Shown one piece after another: positions 1 to 5,328 of a stretch of DNA of 7,875 nt. This DNA comes from Oscillospiraceae bacterium. GTDB taxonomy: Bacteria; Bacillota; Clostridia; Oscillospirales; Oscillospiraceae. The notes below the pieces were generated by a model. The model made no database searches, was not told the DNA's origin, and was given only the letters and a program-made list of their open reading frames with translations. Location: NCBI GenBank assembly GCA_009785655.1, contig WQVW01000066.1, positions 1-7,875 on the forward strand. Direction: 5' to 3'. A program made the position numbers and the translations under genes. Positions within the stretch are counted from its first letter, which is position 1, and each line of letters opens with the position of its first letter.

Positions 1-600
1 GACAAAACGGAAGTGTTTGAGATTGAGAACAATCCGGAAGATGAAACATCCGGAACTCGCGAAGTTGCGTTCAGCCGGGAGCTTTGGGTTGAATCTGACG
101 ACTTTATGGCAGATCCGCCGAAAAAATACAATCGTTTGTTCGTCGGGAACGAAGTCAGGCTGAAATCTGCATATATTGTCAAATGTACAGGCTATGAAAC
201 GGACAGCGATGGCAATGTAACACTAGTTACAGCGGAATATGACCCGCAGACGCGCGGCGGCACCACGCCGGACGGCCGCAAGGTGCGCGGGACAATCCAT
301 TGGGTGGATGCCAGCACAGCTGCAGATGCAGAGGTGCGGTTGTACGATAATCTGTTTTCAGATCCGTTCCCAGATGGGGCGGAGAAAGATTTCACCGAGT
401 GTTTAAATCCCGACTCGCTTGAAGTTTTGTCCGGGTGCAAGGTTGAAAAAATGCTTCAGGGCGCGGAGTCTCCGCAAGTATTCCAGTTTTTGCGACTGGG
501 ATATTTTGCAGTTGACAACAAGGATTCAAAAGATGGCAGCCCGGTGTTCAATCGCGCCGTTGCACTGAAAGATGGTTTTAAAGCTAAAGTCGACAATTGA
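1..600 (+). CDS. glnS: Glutaminyl-tRNA synthetase, C-terminal part (5'-truncated by window edge)
   Basis: This is the C-terminal 199 residues of a class I glutaminyl-tRNA synthetase, the cytosolic enzyme that charges tRNA-Gln with glutamine using ATP. The reading frame is open through base 1, so the catalytic Rossmann half (HIGH and KMSKS) lies upstream of the window; the GTG at base 13 is an internal valine, not a start. Visible are the two beta-barrel anticodon-binding domains of the GlnRS/GluRS family: an EVRLKSAYIVKC segment, a YDPQTRGG turn, the hallmark KVRGTIHWVDA, then AEVRLYDNLF, CLNPDSLEVL, and the C-terminal FQFLRLGYFAVD and VFNRAVALKD. The region is full length and ends at TGA 598-600. 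Many Firmicutes instead make Gln-tRNA through GatCAB, so a true GlnRS is informative about the lineage. It could share a transcript with the downstream oxidoreductase, since no terminator with a U-tract separates them. Confidence 0.95.
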   Translation, partial: DKTEVFEIENNPEDETSGTREVAFSRELWVESDDFMADPPKKYNRLFVGNEVRLKSAYIVKCTGYETDSDGNVTLVTAEYDPQTRGGTTPDGRKVRGTIHWVDASTAADAEVRLYDNLFSDPFPDGAEKDFTECLNPDSLEVLSGCKVEKMLQGAESPQVFQFLRLGYFAVDNKDSKDGSPVFNRAVALKDGFKAKVDN

Positions 601-606
601 CGTTGT

Positions 607-630
607 AGGGGCACACATTGTGCGCCCGCA
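607..630. repeat. Imperfect palindrome in the glnS-aor gap, possible dispersed intergenic repeat
   Basis: The 56-bp gap after glnS contains an imperfect inverted repeat. Bases 609-616 (GGGCACAC) pair with 620-627 (GTGCGCCC) around a 3-base loop, with one A-C mismatch. It begins with GTAGGGGC and ends with GCCCGC, the shape of short GTAGGGGC...GCCCGC palindromes that I have seen scattered through intergenic regions of several bacterial genomes. No U-tract follows, so it is not a good intrinsic terminator; it may stabilise or partly attenuate a glnS-aor transcript. Whether it is really repeated cannot be judged from one copy. Confidence 0.45.
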
Positions 631-656
631 AACTAATCATTTAAGGAGGGTTTTCT

Positions 657-2546
657 ATGTTCAAAGGCGGATATACCGGGAAAGTGCTGCGTATAAATCT
701 TACCGAGAAGAGATATACTGAAGAGCCATTGCGTGAAGATGTTGCGGCGAAATATATCGGCGGCGCAGGTGTCGGAATCAAATACATGCTGGATGAAGTG
801 CCGGAAAAATGCGACCCGCTGGGGCCGGAGAATAATCTATATTTTTCATTAGGGCCGCTCTGCGGGACAGATGCGCCGGCGGCTTCCCGCGTGATGATCG
901 TGACCAAGTCCCCGCTGACAGGTGCGGTGGCGAAGTCCAGCGGCGGTGGGCATTTCCCAGCTGAAATCAAATTCGCGGGATATGACATGCTCATCGTGGA
1001 AGGCCGTGCCGAGACGCCGACCTGGCTGTGGATTAAGGACGGAGAAGTCTTTTTCAGAGAAGCCAACCATCTATGGGGTCTGAACACTTTTGATACCCAA
1101 CAGCTGATAAAGGACAACCTGGGTGACCAAAATGTCCGCGTAGCGTGCATCGGCCAGGCTGGGGAGAACTTGAGTGCTTATGCTTCGATTATCAATGAAC
1201 GCCACGCGTCAGGCCGCAAAGGTGTTGGGGCTGTGATGGGTTCTAAGAATCTAAAAGCAATCGCTATCCGTGGAGAGAACGAAGTGCCGGTGGCGGACAA
1301 AGTGGCATATAAAGCGGCACTGAAATCTATGTTTGACGCGATGAAGAAAAGTGAAGTCCTGTATCCGCACTTTTCCAAAGGCGGCACACCGATGATCATA
1401 GATAATATGTTTGAGCTGGGTGTGTTCCCGACAAAGAATTTTGAGAACACCGGTGAATGGGATCCGCTGGACTATTTGGGCAGCGAAGTAGGCGGTGAGA
1501 AATTCAATATTGCCAGGGAATTTTGCTATAAATGCCCTGTCGGCTGCTCTCAGGTTAAATTGGCCAGGGAAGGCCCGTTTAAAGGCATGGCATCAATCCC
1601 GGAGTTTGAGACGATGTACTCTTTCGGCGGCATGACGATGATGAAAAGTTTCAATGAAGTTATCGCTGCGGACAAGTTGTGTGATGAATATGGGATGGAT
1701 ACCATCTCTTGCGGCGTGACGATCGCGTTTGCGATGGAATGCTATGAAAAAGGGATTCTGTCGATCGACGACCTGGATGGGATCGATCTGAAATGGTCAA
1801 ACGCTGAAGCAATGATCCAGATGGTACATAAAATCGCGCATAGAGACGGTATCGGCGATATATTGGCCGATGGCGTCAAAAAAGCCGCCGAGAGAATCGG
1901 CAAAGGCTCTGAAAAATACGCGATGCATGTCAAAGGGCTGGAGCTGGCTGGTTATGACCCCAGAGGCGCGAAAGCCCACGGGCTAAACTATGCCACCGGC
2001 TACACCGGCGCGGATCATTGCCTGGGATATGCGTTTCAGGAGATGTTTTCAATCCCGGTGCCGTATCCCGTCAATAGACTGGAATACAAAGGCAAAGGCA
2101 AGCTGACAAAGTGGAATCAAGATACCCGCGCTGTTGTTTGTGACTGTGCGCCGATGTGCGGGTTTATTCTCGACATGGCTCTCGCCGATGTGTGTCACAA
2201 AAACACCGCTGATTTGCTTAATGCACTGACGGGAACAAACTATACGCCTGATGACATCATGCACTGCGGAGAGCGGGTGAATAACATTGCCCGGATATTC
2301 AATATACGGGAAGGCTTTACCAGAGAAGACGACACATTCCCGGAACGGATCATGACAGAGGCGTTAAAAGATGGCGGCGCAAAAGGCCACTTCATTCCGC
2401 CGGAAGAGCGGGACTATATGCTGGACGAATACTTTGAAGACCGCGGCTGGACTTCGGCAGGTGTTCCCACGTCGGCGCGGTTGAAAGCCCTTGGCATGGA
2501 AGAGGAGATATCGAAACTGTCTGAGTTTGTTGAGGACATGGCATGA
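657..2546 (+). CDS. aor: Aldehyde:ferredoxin oxidoreductase family tungsten/molybdenum enzyme
   Basis: A 629-residue member of the aldehyde:ferredoxin oxidoreductase (AOR) family, cytosolic enzymes with a bis-pyranopterin tungsten (or Mo) centre and one [4Fe-4S] cluster that oxidise aldehydes to carboxylic acids, or run in reverse, with ferredoxin. The length matches the family. The N-terminal domain (about 1-205) has GGAGVGIKYMLDE, ASRVMIVTKSPLTGA (R78) and NERHASGRKGVGAVMGSKNLKAI (R182), the pterin-binding face. The cluster ligands are C290-x2-C293-x3-C297 (FCYKCPVGC), with the distant fourth Cys most likely C501 in DCAPMC, fitting the DxxxxC pattern. The C-terminus has the usual REGFTREDDTFPERI and RGW...PT signatures. 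AAGGAGG at 643-649, 7 nt from ATG 657, fixes the start. It overlaps the next gene by ATGA. The exact substrate, and W versus Mo, cannot be told from sequence. No internal break is seen. Confidence 0.93.
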   Translation: MFKGGYTGKVLRINLTEKRYTEEPLREDVAAKYIGGAGVGIKYMLDEVPEKCDPLGPENNLYFSLGPLCGTDAPAASRVMIVTKSPLTGAVAKSSGGGHFPAEIKFAGYDMLIVEGRAETPTWLWIKDGEVFFREANHLWGLNTFDTQQLIKDNLGDQNVRVACIGQAGENLSAYASIINERHASGRKGVGAVMGSKNLKAIAIRGENEVPVADKVAYKAALKSMFDAMKKSEVLYPHFSKGGTPMIIDNMFELGVFPTKNFENTGEWDPLDYLGSEVGGEKFNIAREFCYKCPVGCSQVKLAREGPFKGMASIPEFETMYSFGGMTMMKSFNEVIAADKLCDEYGMDTISCGVTIAFAMECYEKGILSIDDLDGIDLKWSNAEAMIQMVHKIAHRDGIGDILADGVKKAAERIGKGSEKYAMHVKGLELAGYDPRGAKAHGLNYATGYTGADHCLGYAFQEMFSIPVPYPVNRLEYKGKGKLTKWNQDTRAVVCDCAPMCGFILDMALADVCHKNTADLLNALTGTNYTPDDIMHCGERVNNIARIFNIREGFTREDDTFPERIMTEALKDGGAKGHFIPPEERDYMLDEYFEDRGWTSAGVPTSARLKALGMEEEISKLSEFVEDMA

Positions 2547-2827
2547 AAATCCAAGTCCGCTCAGCACTGTATATCTCAAAAATTTTAGCAGGCAGAAAGA
2601 TTTTTGTTGAGCTGTCGGAGCAGTCCACCCTCGGTGGATTGCTTCGGCAATTAACGGATATTTACGGACAGGAGTTTTACGATGCCGTATGCGATGGCAC
2701 AGGATACCGCGCAAACAAAGTGGCGATATTGGTGAACGGTGCCAACATCGCCGCTGTGGGGGGTATAGACATACAGCTGAAAGACGGAGACGATGTGCTA
2801 ATATTGCCAGTTATCAGCGGTGGATAA
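2543..2827 (+). CDS. MoaD/ThiS-like beta-grasp sulfur carrier protein
   Basis: A 94-residue ubiquitin-like protein of the MoaD/ThiS superfamily. It starts with the beta strand MKIQVRSALY, continues with a helix around LGGLLRQLTDIYG and the strand KVAILVNGANI, and ends in the diagnostic DGDDVLILPVISGG with a free C-terminal Gly-Gly. In this family the terminal glycine is adenylated by a MoeB/ThiF-type enzyme, converted to a thiocarboxylate, and donates sulfur; MoaD does so in molybdopterin synthase together with MoaE. Its ATG overlaps the stop of the oxidoreductase gene (ATGA at 2543-2546), and GAGG at 2532-2535 gives a 7-nt spacing, so the two genes are translationally coupled. This context supports a role in the tungsto/molybdopterin supply of that enzyme rather than thiamine synthesis. 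No MoaE or ThiF gene is in view. There is no clear terminator downstream before the next promoter. Confidence 0.88.
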   Translation: MKIQVRSALYISKILAGRKIFVELSEQSTLGGLLRQLTDIYGQEFYDAVCDGTGYRANKVAILVNGANIAAVGGIDIQLKDGDDVLILPVISGG

Positions 2828-2858
2828 AAAATAATTTATAAAATTTGCACAAAAACTA

Positions 2859-2887
2859 TTGACAAATCACAGCAAGTATAGTATATT
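2859..2887 (+). promoter_or_regulatory. Sigma-A type promoter of the structured RNA
   Basis: A consensus -35 box TTGACA (2859-2864) is followed after exactly 17 bp by TATATT (2882-2887). The region upstream is very AT-rich (2824-2858), like an UP element. Transcription should start near 2894. No ribosome binding site with an open frame follows, so it drives the non-coding RNA. The overlapping TATTAT at 2884-2889 would give a less favourable 19-bp spacer. Confidence 0.85.
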
Positions 2888-2893
2888 ATAGAT

Positions 2894-3182
2894 ACACAAA
2901 GAGGATAAAACCAAAGTCCTCAAGTGATTAGATAGACTTTCCGTTTATCTTTAAAATGGGTTCACGGCAGATAGGGTTTATACATCCAAGTAGCACAACC
3001 GCGGAATAAGTCCGCCGGTATTACTCCTAAGTTAGGAGACATGGTGTGCGTTCGCTGCATCGGAAACACGTTAAGAGAAGAGAACGGATAAGTCAAACTA
3101 AGAAAGGTGGCTAGGCCATTGATAGAGAAAAACCGGAGGTAGCCCCGCATTCGCGCTGGACGAATGCGGGGCTGTTCTTTTG
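2894..3182 (+). ncRNA. Large structured non-coding RNA, possibly raiA-motif RNA
   Basis: An independent transcription unit of about 285 nt with its own promoter and terminator and no credible ORF. Stems I can pair by eye: a 5' hairpin 2901-2905/2917-2921; a long-range closing stem in which 2935-2939 (GACTT) pairs with 3090-3094 (AAGTC) and 2941-2945 (CCGTT) with 3083-3087 (AACGG), probably extended by 2949-2954 with 3071-3075; a hairpin 2998-3004/3012-3019 with a bulged C; a hairpin 3024-3028/3034-3038; a stem 3044-3047/3066-3069; and TGGC 3108-3111/GCCA 3115-3118 with a UAG loop. The 3' end is the terminator hairpin. The multi-branched fold closed by a long-range helix, plus unpaired segments such as GTAGCACAACC and GTCAAACTAAG, reminds me of the raiA-motif class of Firmicutes and Actinobacteria. 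That class name is recognition from memory, not a search. I excluded tmRNA, 6S, SRP, RNase P and T-box by lack of their signature sequences. Function is unknown. Confidence 0.7.
3141..3182 (+). terminator. Intrinsic terminator of the structured RNA
   Basis: A perfect 13-bp stem, AGCCCCGCATTCG (3141-3153) with CGAATGCGGGGCT (3161-3173), encloses a 7-nt loop and is followed by the T-rich run GTTCTTTTGTTT. It ends the RNA that starts near 2894. Confidence 0.92.
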
Positions 3183-3187
3183 TTTGC

Positions 3188-3216
3188 TTGCATATATTGG
3201 TGAATTATTGTATGAT
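3188..3216 (+). promoter_or_regulatory. Probable promoter of the VOC gene
   Basis: TTGCAT (3188-3193) and TATGAT (3211-3216) are separated by 17 bp and sit just after the preceding terminator, 32 bp before the start codon at 3248. The predicted transcript start is near 3223, giving a short leader with the AAGGAG site. Confidence 0.6.
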
Positions 3217-3247
3217 AAATGAAATTACAACATAAGGAGTGGACAAT

Positions 3248-3640
3248 ATGCAAATTGGTGCGAAGTTTAACCATTATAACATCAATGTTTTTGATCTGGA
3301 AAAGTCTATTGAGTTCTACAAGAAAGCGTTGGGATTCAAAGAAATGCACAGGATGGAAGCACCCGACGGGTCGTTTATCCTCGTTTTCATGGGGGACGGG
3401 CAAAGCGACTTTATGTTCGAGATCACCTGGCTGCGTGACTGGGAGAAGCCTTACGAACAAGGGGATAACGAGAACCACCTCTGCATCAGCGTGTCGGAAG
3501 ATTATGAAAAAGTGCGCGAGTTCCACCGCGAAAACGGCTGGATATGCTATGAAAATCCGCATATGGGGATTTACTTCATCAACGACCCGGATGACTACTG
3601 GGTTGAGGTAATACCGGAGCGGTTCGGGGCACCTGAGTAG
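3248..3640 (+). CDS. VOC-superfamily (glyoxalase I-like) metalloprotein
   Basis: A 130-residue protein of the vicinal oxygen chelate fold, with two beta-alpha-beta-beta-beta repeats (about 5-62 and 72-125). The four metal-ligand positions of glyoxalase I are all present: H9 (FNHYNINV), E58 (FMFEITW), H77 (NENHLCISV) and E120 (YWVEVIPE). The DPDDYWVE ending is typical of lactoylglutathione lyase-like proteins. The size fits a prokaryotic single-domain form that acts as a dimer, usually Ni or Co dependent. Detoxification of a methylglyoxal-thiol adduct is the likely role; other VOC activities are possible, because thiol use in this lineage is unknown. The start is ATG 3248, with AAGGAG at 3234-3239 and an 8-nt spacing. 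A GTG at 3239 is in frame but overlaps that binding site, so I rejected it. The gene appears monocistronic, with its own promoter and the terminator at 3642-3675. Confidence 0.87.
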   Translation: MQIGAKFNHYNINVFDLEKSIEFYKKALGFKEMHRMEAPDGSFILVFMGDGQSDFMFEITWLRDWEKPYEQGDNENHLCISVSEDYEKVREFHRENGWICYENPHMGIYFINDPDDYWVEVIPERFGAPE

Positions 3641-3641
3641 A

Positions 3642-3675
3642 AAAATAACCGGCGGCATGTGCCGCCGGTTATTTT
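3642..3675. terminator. Bidirectional terminator between convergent genes
   Basis: A perfect 15-bp inverted repeat, AAAATAACCGGCGGC (3642-3656) and GCCGCCGGTTATTTT (3661-3675), has a 4-base loop and A/T runs on both sides, so it can act in both directions. It ends the VOC gene (stop at 3640) and the minus-strand DUF1848 operon. The DUF1848 stop codon (3669-3671) lies inside the stem. Confidence 0.92.
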
Positions 3676-4544
3676 ATGGGTTGACCAATCAACATCTCGC
3701 CTAGCGGGTCATGTGTGGCATAATTTTTCTGCACCCTCGTCTCAGAGTGATTCGCGTAACAGTACAAACAGCCGTTTAAACATGAGTTATATGCGCCGAT
3801 ATCAACGCTGACGGCGCAGCTACAGCCCACGCGCTGGTTCTTGTCACGCGGGATTTGCAGATCTTTTCCGGAAATTTTGCTTATCAAACCGGCATCCACG
3901 CAAGCGGCAGATTCGACGCCTAACGCATAAATCTCCGGAGATTCACAACAGGCGCAGAGCGCTATGCCGTGCTCCTTCGCAATACGCAACAATTCCTGAG
4001 TCAGCCGCAATTTTTCGGTCACTTCCAATTGTTCGCTGCCGATTTCGCGCAGATTTTTCGTGATGGACTTATAGTCCGTCACATAGCTGATTACACATCG
4101 GTGTGTACTCCCAGAGAGTAATCCGCACAGACGTGAAAACGCGCGGATGTGATAAGAGACGTTGTATTTGCACGTTATCACAATAGGGTCGTACCGCCAG
4201 ATAACGCGCCCCGAGCCGATTTGTGACGCAAGTTGCAAAAAAGCCGGAATCACAACATCGCGCTTGCTTGCCAAGCCGTGTTCAATATCTATATCATAAG
4301 GCGTGATTGTATATTGAAAATAATACGGGAACGGCTCAAGTACGGGGAGCTTAGATAACAGTGGTGCGGCGTTTTTCGTCCATAGCACGATTCCAAGGAC
4401 GTCGTTAGGCAACAGCGAGACACGCCGTATCTGCTTTGGATTCATCGGATTTTGAGTAACGCAACATCCCGCTTTTATCCGGTTGACAAGCCAATCGGTG
4501 TAAAACGCGGGAATATCTGTACGGCGGGACGCGGATATAATCAT
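3669..4544 (-). CDS. DUF1848 family protein with radical-SAM-like Cys cluster
   Basis: A 291-residue DUF1848 protein. It begins with the family signature MIISASRRTDIPAFY, followed by NPMNPKQIRRVSL, the strand GIVLWTKN, YYFQYTITPY, and RVIWRYDPI (about 113-121). The C-terminal region is cysteine-rich: CACC at 197-200, then C241-x-C243, and C255-x3-C259-x2-C262 within SCLNGCLYCYANH. The CxxxCxxC spacing equals that of radical SAM enzymes but sits at the C-terminus instead of the N-terminus, a known peculiarity of this family, so an oxygen-sensitive [4Fe-4S] enzyme is plausible; substrate and reaction are unknown. The start is ATG 4544 because it matches the family N-terminus and forms an ATGA overlap with the upstream HD gene. 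A longer GTG start at 4565 is possible but lacks a well-spaced binding site. Translation is probably coupled to the HD gene. Confidence 0.88.
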   Translation of the reverse strand: MIISASRRTDIPAFYTDWLVNRIKAGCCVTQNPMNPKQIRRVSLLPNDVLGIVLWTKNAAPLLSKLPVLEPFPYYFQYTITPYDIDIEHGLASKRDVVIPAFLQLASQIGSGRVIWRYDPIVITCKYNVSYHIRAFSRLCGLLSGSTHRCVISYVTDYKSITKNLREIGSEQLEVTEKLRLTQELLRIAKEHGIALCACCESPEIYALGVESAACVDAGLISKISGKDLQIPRDKNQRVGCSCAVSVDIGAYNSCLNGCLYCYANHSETRVQKNYATHDPLGEMLIGQPIK

Positions 4545-5209
4545 AACGTGGCTTCTGAATAACACTCCCGCACTTCAGACAGCAGCGAATCGTAAAAATT
4601 TTGCGCAGCGGATTTCCGTTTGGCGGCAAGCGCAAAACCTCTCTGTGTATAGAATTTGTCGTATATGCCTTCAAGCTTGAACTTGTATTCTTGCATAAAC
4701 GATTTTCCTGTATCCTCTGTCCCGTCGCTTATCTCGCCTTGCGCAGTGAACGAATACAGTGGCTCTATCACATGCGATTTATACAGTAGCGTGCGGGCGA
4801 TACCGACAGCGCCGCAGACATCCAGCTTGTCCGCATCGAAAAGGATTTTCGCCTCCAAATTCCGCGGCGGATTGTCGGAGCGGAATCGGTGTGTTTCGAT
4901 GCAGCCTCTCACCGCATCCGCGAACTCAGCTGAATAGCCGTTTTCAACCAGCCATCCATGCGCTTTCAGTGAGCCGTGGATGGCATGGTCAATAGTGGGA
5001 TCGGCAAACTGCTCTGTGCGGGATATGTCGTGCAGCAGACATGCGGTTGTCAGGAGTTCAAAATCCGCGCCGCCCTCATGCTTTGCTATGTCTAGGGCGT
5101 AGTTTAAAACGCGGTATACATGTTCCGTATCGTGGGCACTGTCGCGCATGCAGCGCTGCATGTATGATTCAATCTGGGGGAGATTTGTTCTCATAGTATT
5201 TCTAGCCAA
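4541..5209 (-). CDS. HD-domain metal-dependent phosphohydrolase
   Basis: A 222-residue HD-superfamily protein, resembling the uncharacterised YedJ-type hydrolases. Metal-binding motifs in order: H30 (HDTEHVYRV), H60-D61 (CLLHDISR) and D127 in the FDADKLDVCGAVGIAR block; H75/H78 and H107 are further conserved-looking histidines between them. Such proteins hydrolyse phosphate esters, often of nucleotides; the substrate here is unknown. The C-terminal part (150-222) is helical and charged, with no membrane segment. The start I favour is TTG 5209, because AAGGAGG lies 7 nt upstream (5217-5223). ATG 5194 is 22 nt from that site and ATG 5214 is out of frame and only 2 nt away. The gene is first in an operon with the DUF1848 gene, overlapping it by ATGA at 4541-4544, under the promoter at 5241-5269. 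Confidence 0.87.
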   Translation of the reverse strand: MARNTMRTNLPQIESYMQRCMRDSAHDTEHVYRVLNYALDIAKHEGGADFELLTTACLLHDISRTEQFADPTIDHAIHGSLKAHGWLVENGYSAEFADAVRGCIETHRFRSDNPPRNLEAKILFDADKLDVCGAVGIARTLLYKSHVIEPLYSFTAQGEISDGTEDTGKSFMQEYKFKLEGIYDKFYTQRGFALAAKRKSAAQNFYDSLLSEVRECYSEATL

Positions 5210-5216
5210 TGCATTG

Positions 5217-5223
5217 CCTCCTT
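5217..5223 (-). promoter_or_regulatory. Shine-Dalgarno site that selects a TTG start
   Basis: On the minus strand this reads AAGGAGG, a perfect anti-16S match. Its 7-nt distance to TTG 5209 points to that codon as the start of the HD protein. The nearest in-frame ATG (5194) is too far away. An ATG at 5214 opens a 7-codon frame whose TGA (5193-5191) overlaps ATG 5194, so a reinitiation arrangement is an alternative reading. Confidence 0.7.
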
Positions 5224-5240
5224 GTGAGTTGATTGAAGCT

Positions 5241-5269
5241 ATTATAGTCAATCGCGGTGGAATTTTCAA
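5241..5269 (-). promoter_or_regulatory. Promoter of the HD-DUF1848 operon
   Basis: On the minus strand, TTGAAA (5269-5264) and TATAAT (5246-5241) are separated by 17 bp. The predicted transcript start is near 5234, about 25 nt before the TTG start codon, which leaves just enough leader for the AAGGAGG site. Its -35 box is 18 bp from the -35 box of the divergent tRNA promoter. Confidence 0.85.
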
Positions 5270-5287
5270 CCGAACGAAAAAATATAC

Positions 5288-5316
5288 TTGATAATTTGCG
5301 CGTGTTGTACTATAAT
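5288..5316 (+). promoter_or_regulatory. Promoter of the tRNA-Leu gene
   Basis: TTGATA (5288-5293), 17 bp, then consensus TATAAT (5311-5316). The tRNA begins at 5329, so transcription starting near 5323 leaves only a few nucleotides of 5' leader for RNase P to remove. An A-rich tract at 5277-5282 lies just upstream. Confidence 0.87.
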
Positions 5317-5328
5317 ATCATTTGCCAC

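Noticed and set aside
13..600. Start of the glnS fragment at GTG 13
   Set aside because: The frame continues to base 1 and similarity begins in the middle of the GlnRS anticodon-binding domain, so this is an internal valine codon.
2962..3150. 62-codon minus-strand open frame across the structured RNA
   Set aside because: It lies antisense to a unit with a strong plus-strand promoter and terminator, has no recognisable domain, and ends in the RNA's conserved-looking stems.
3101..3182. T-box riboswitch suggested by AAGGTGG followed by a terminator
   Set aside because: The T-box core with ACCGCG after GGTGG is absent, and no aminoacyl-tRNA synthetase or amino-acid gene lies directly downstream.
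2859..3182. tmRNA, 6S RNA, SRP RNA or RNase P RNA
   Set aside because: None of their characteristic segments is present: no tRNA-like end or tag frame, no single long bulged helix, no SRP domain IV loop, no RNase P core motifs.
2859..3182. Molybdenum/tungsten cofactor riboswitch next to the AOR operon
   Set aside because: It is downstream of the cofactor genes with its own promoter and terminator, and its sequence does not resemble the Moco motif I know.
3219..3611. 130-codon plus-strand frame overlapping the VOC gene
   Set aside because: It is a frame-shifted shadow of the VOC gene, with Arg/Ser/Thr-rich composition and no ribosome binding site; the VOC frame has all four metal ligands.
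3098..3658. 186-codon minus-strand frame opposite the VOC gene
   Set aside because: It crosses two terminators, lacks a promoter and binding site, and has no family signature; it reflects codon bias of the opposite strand.
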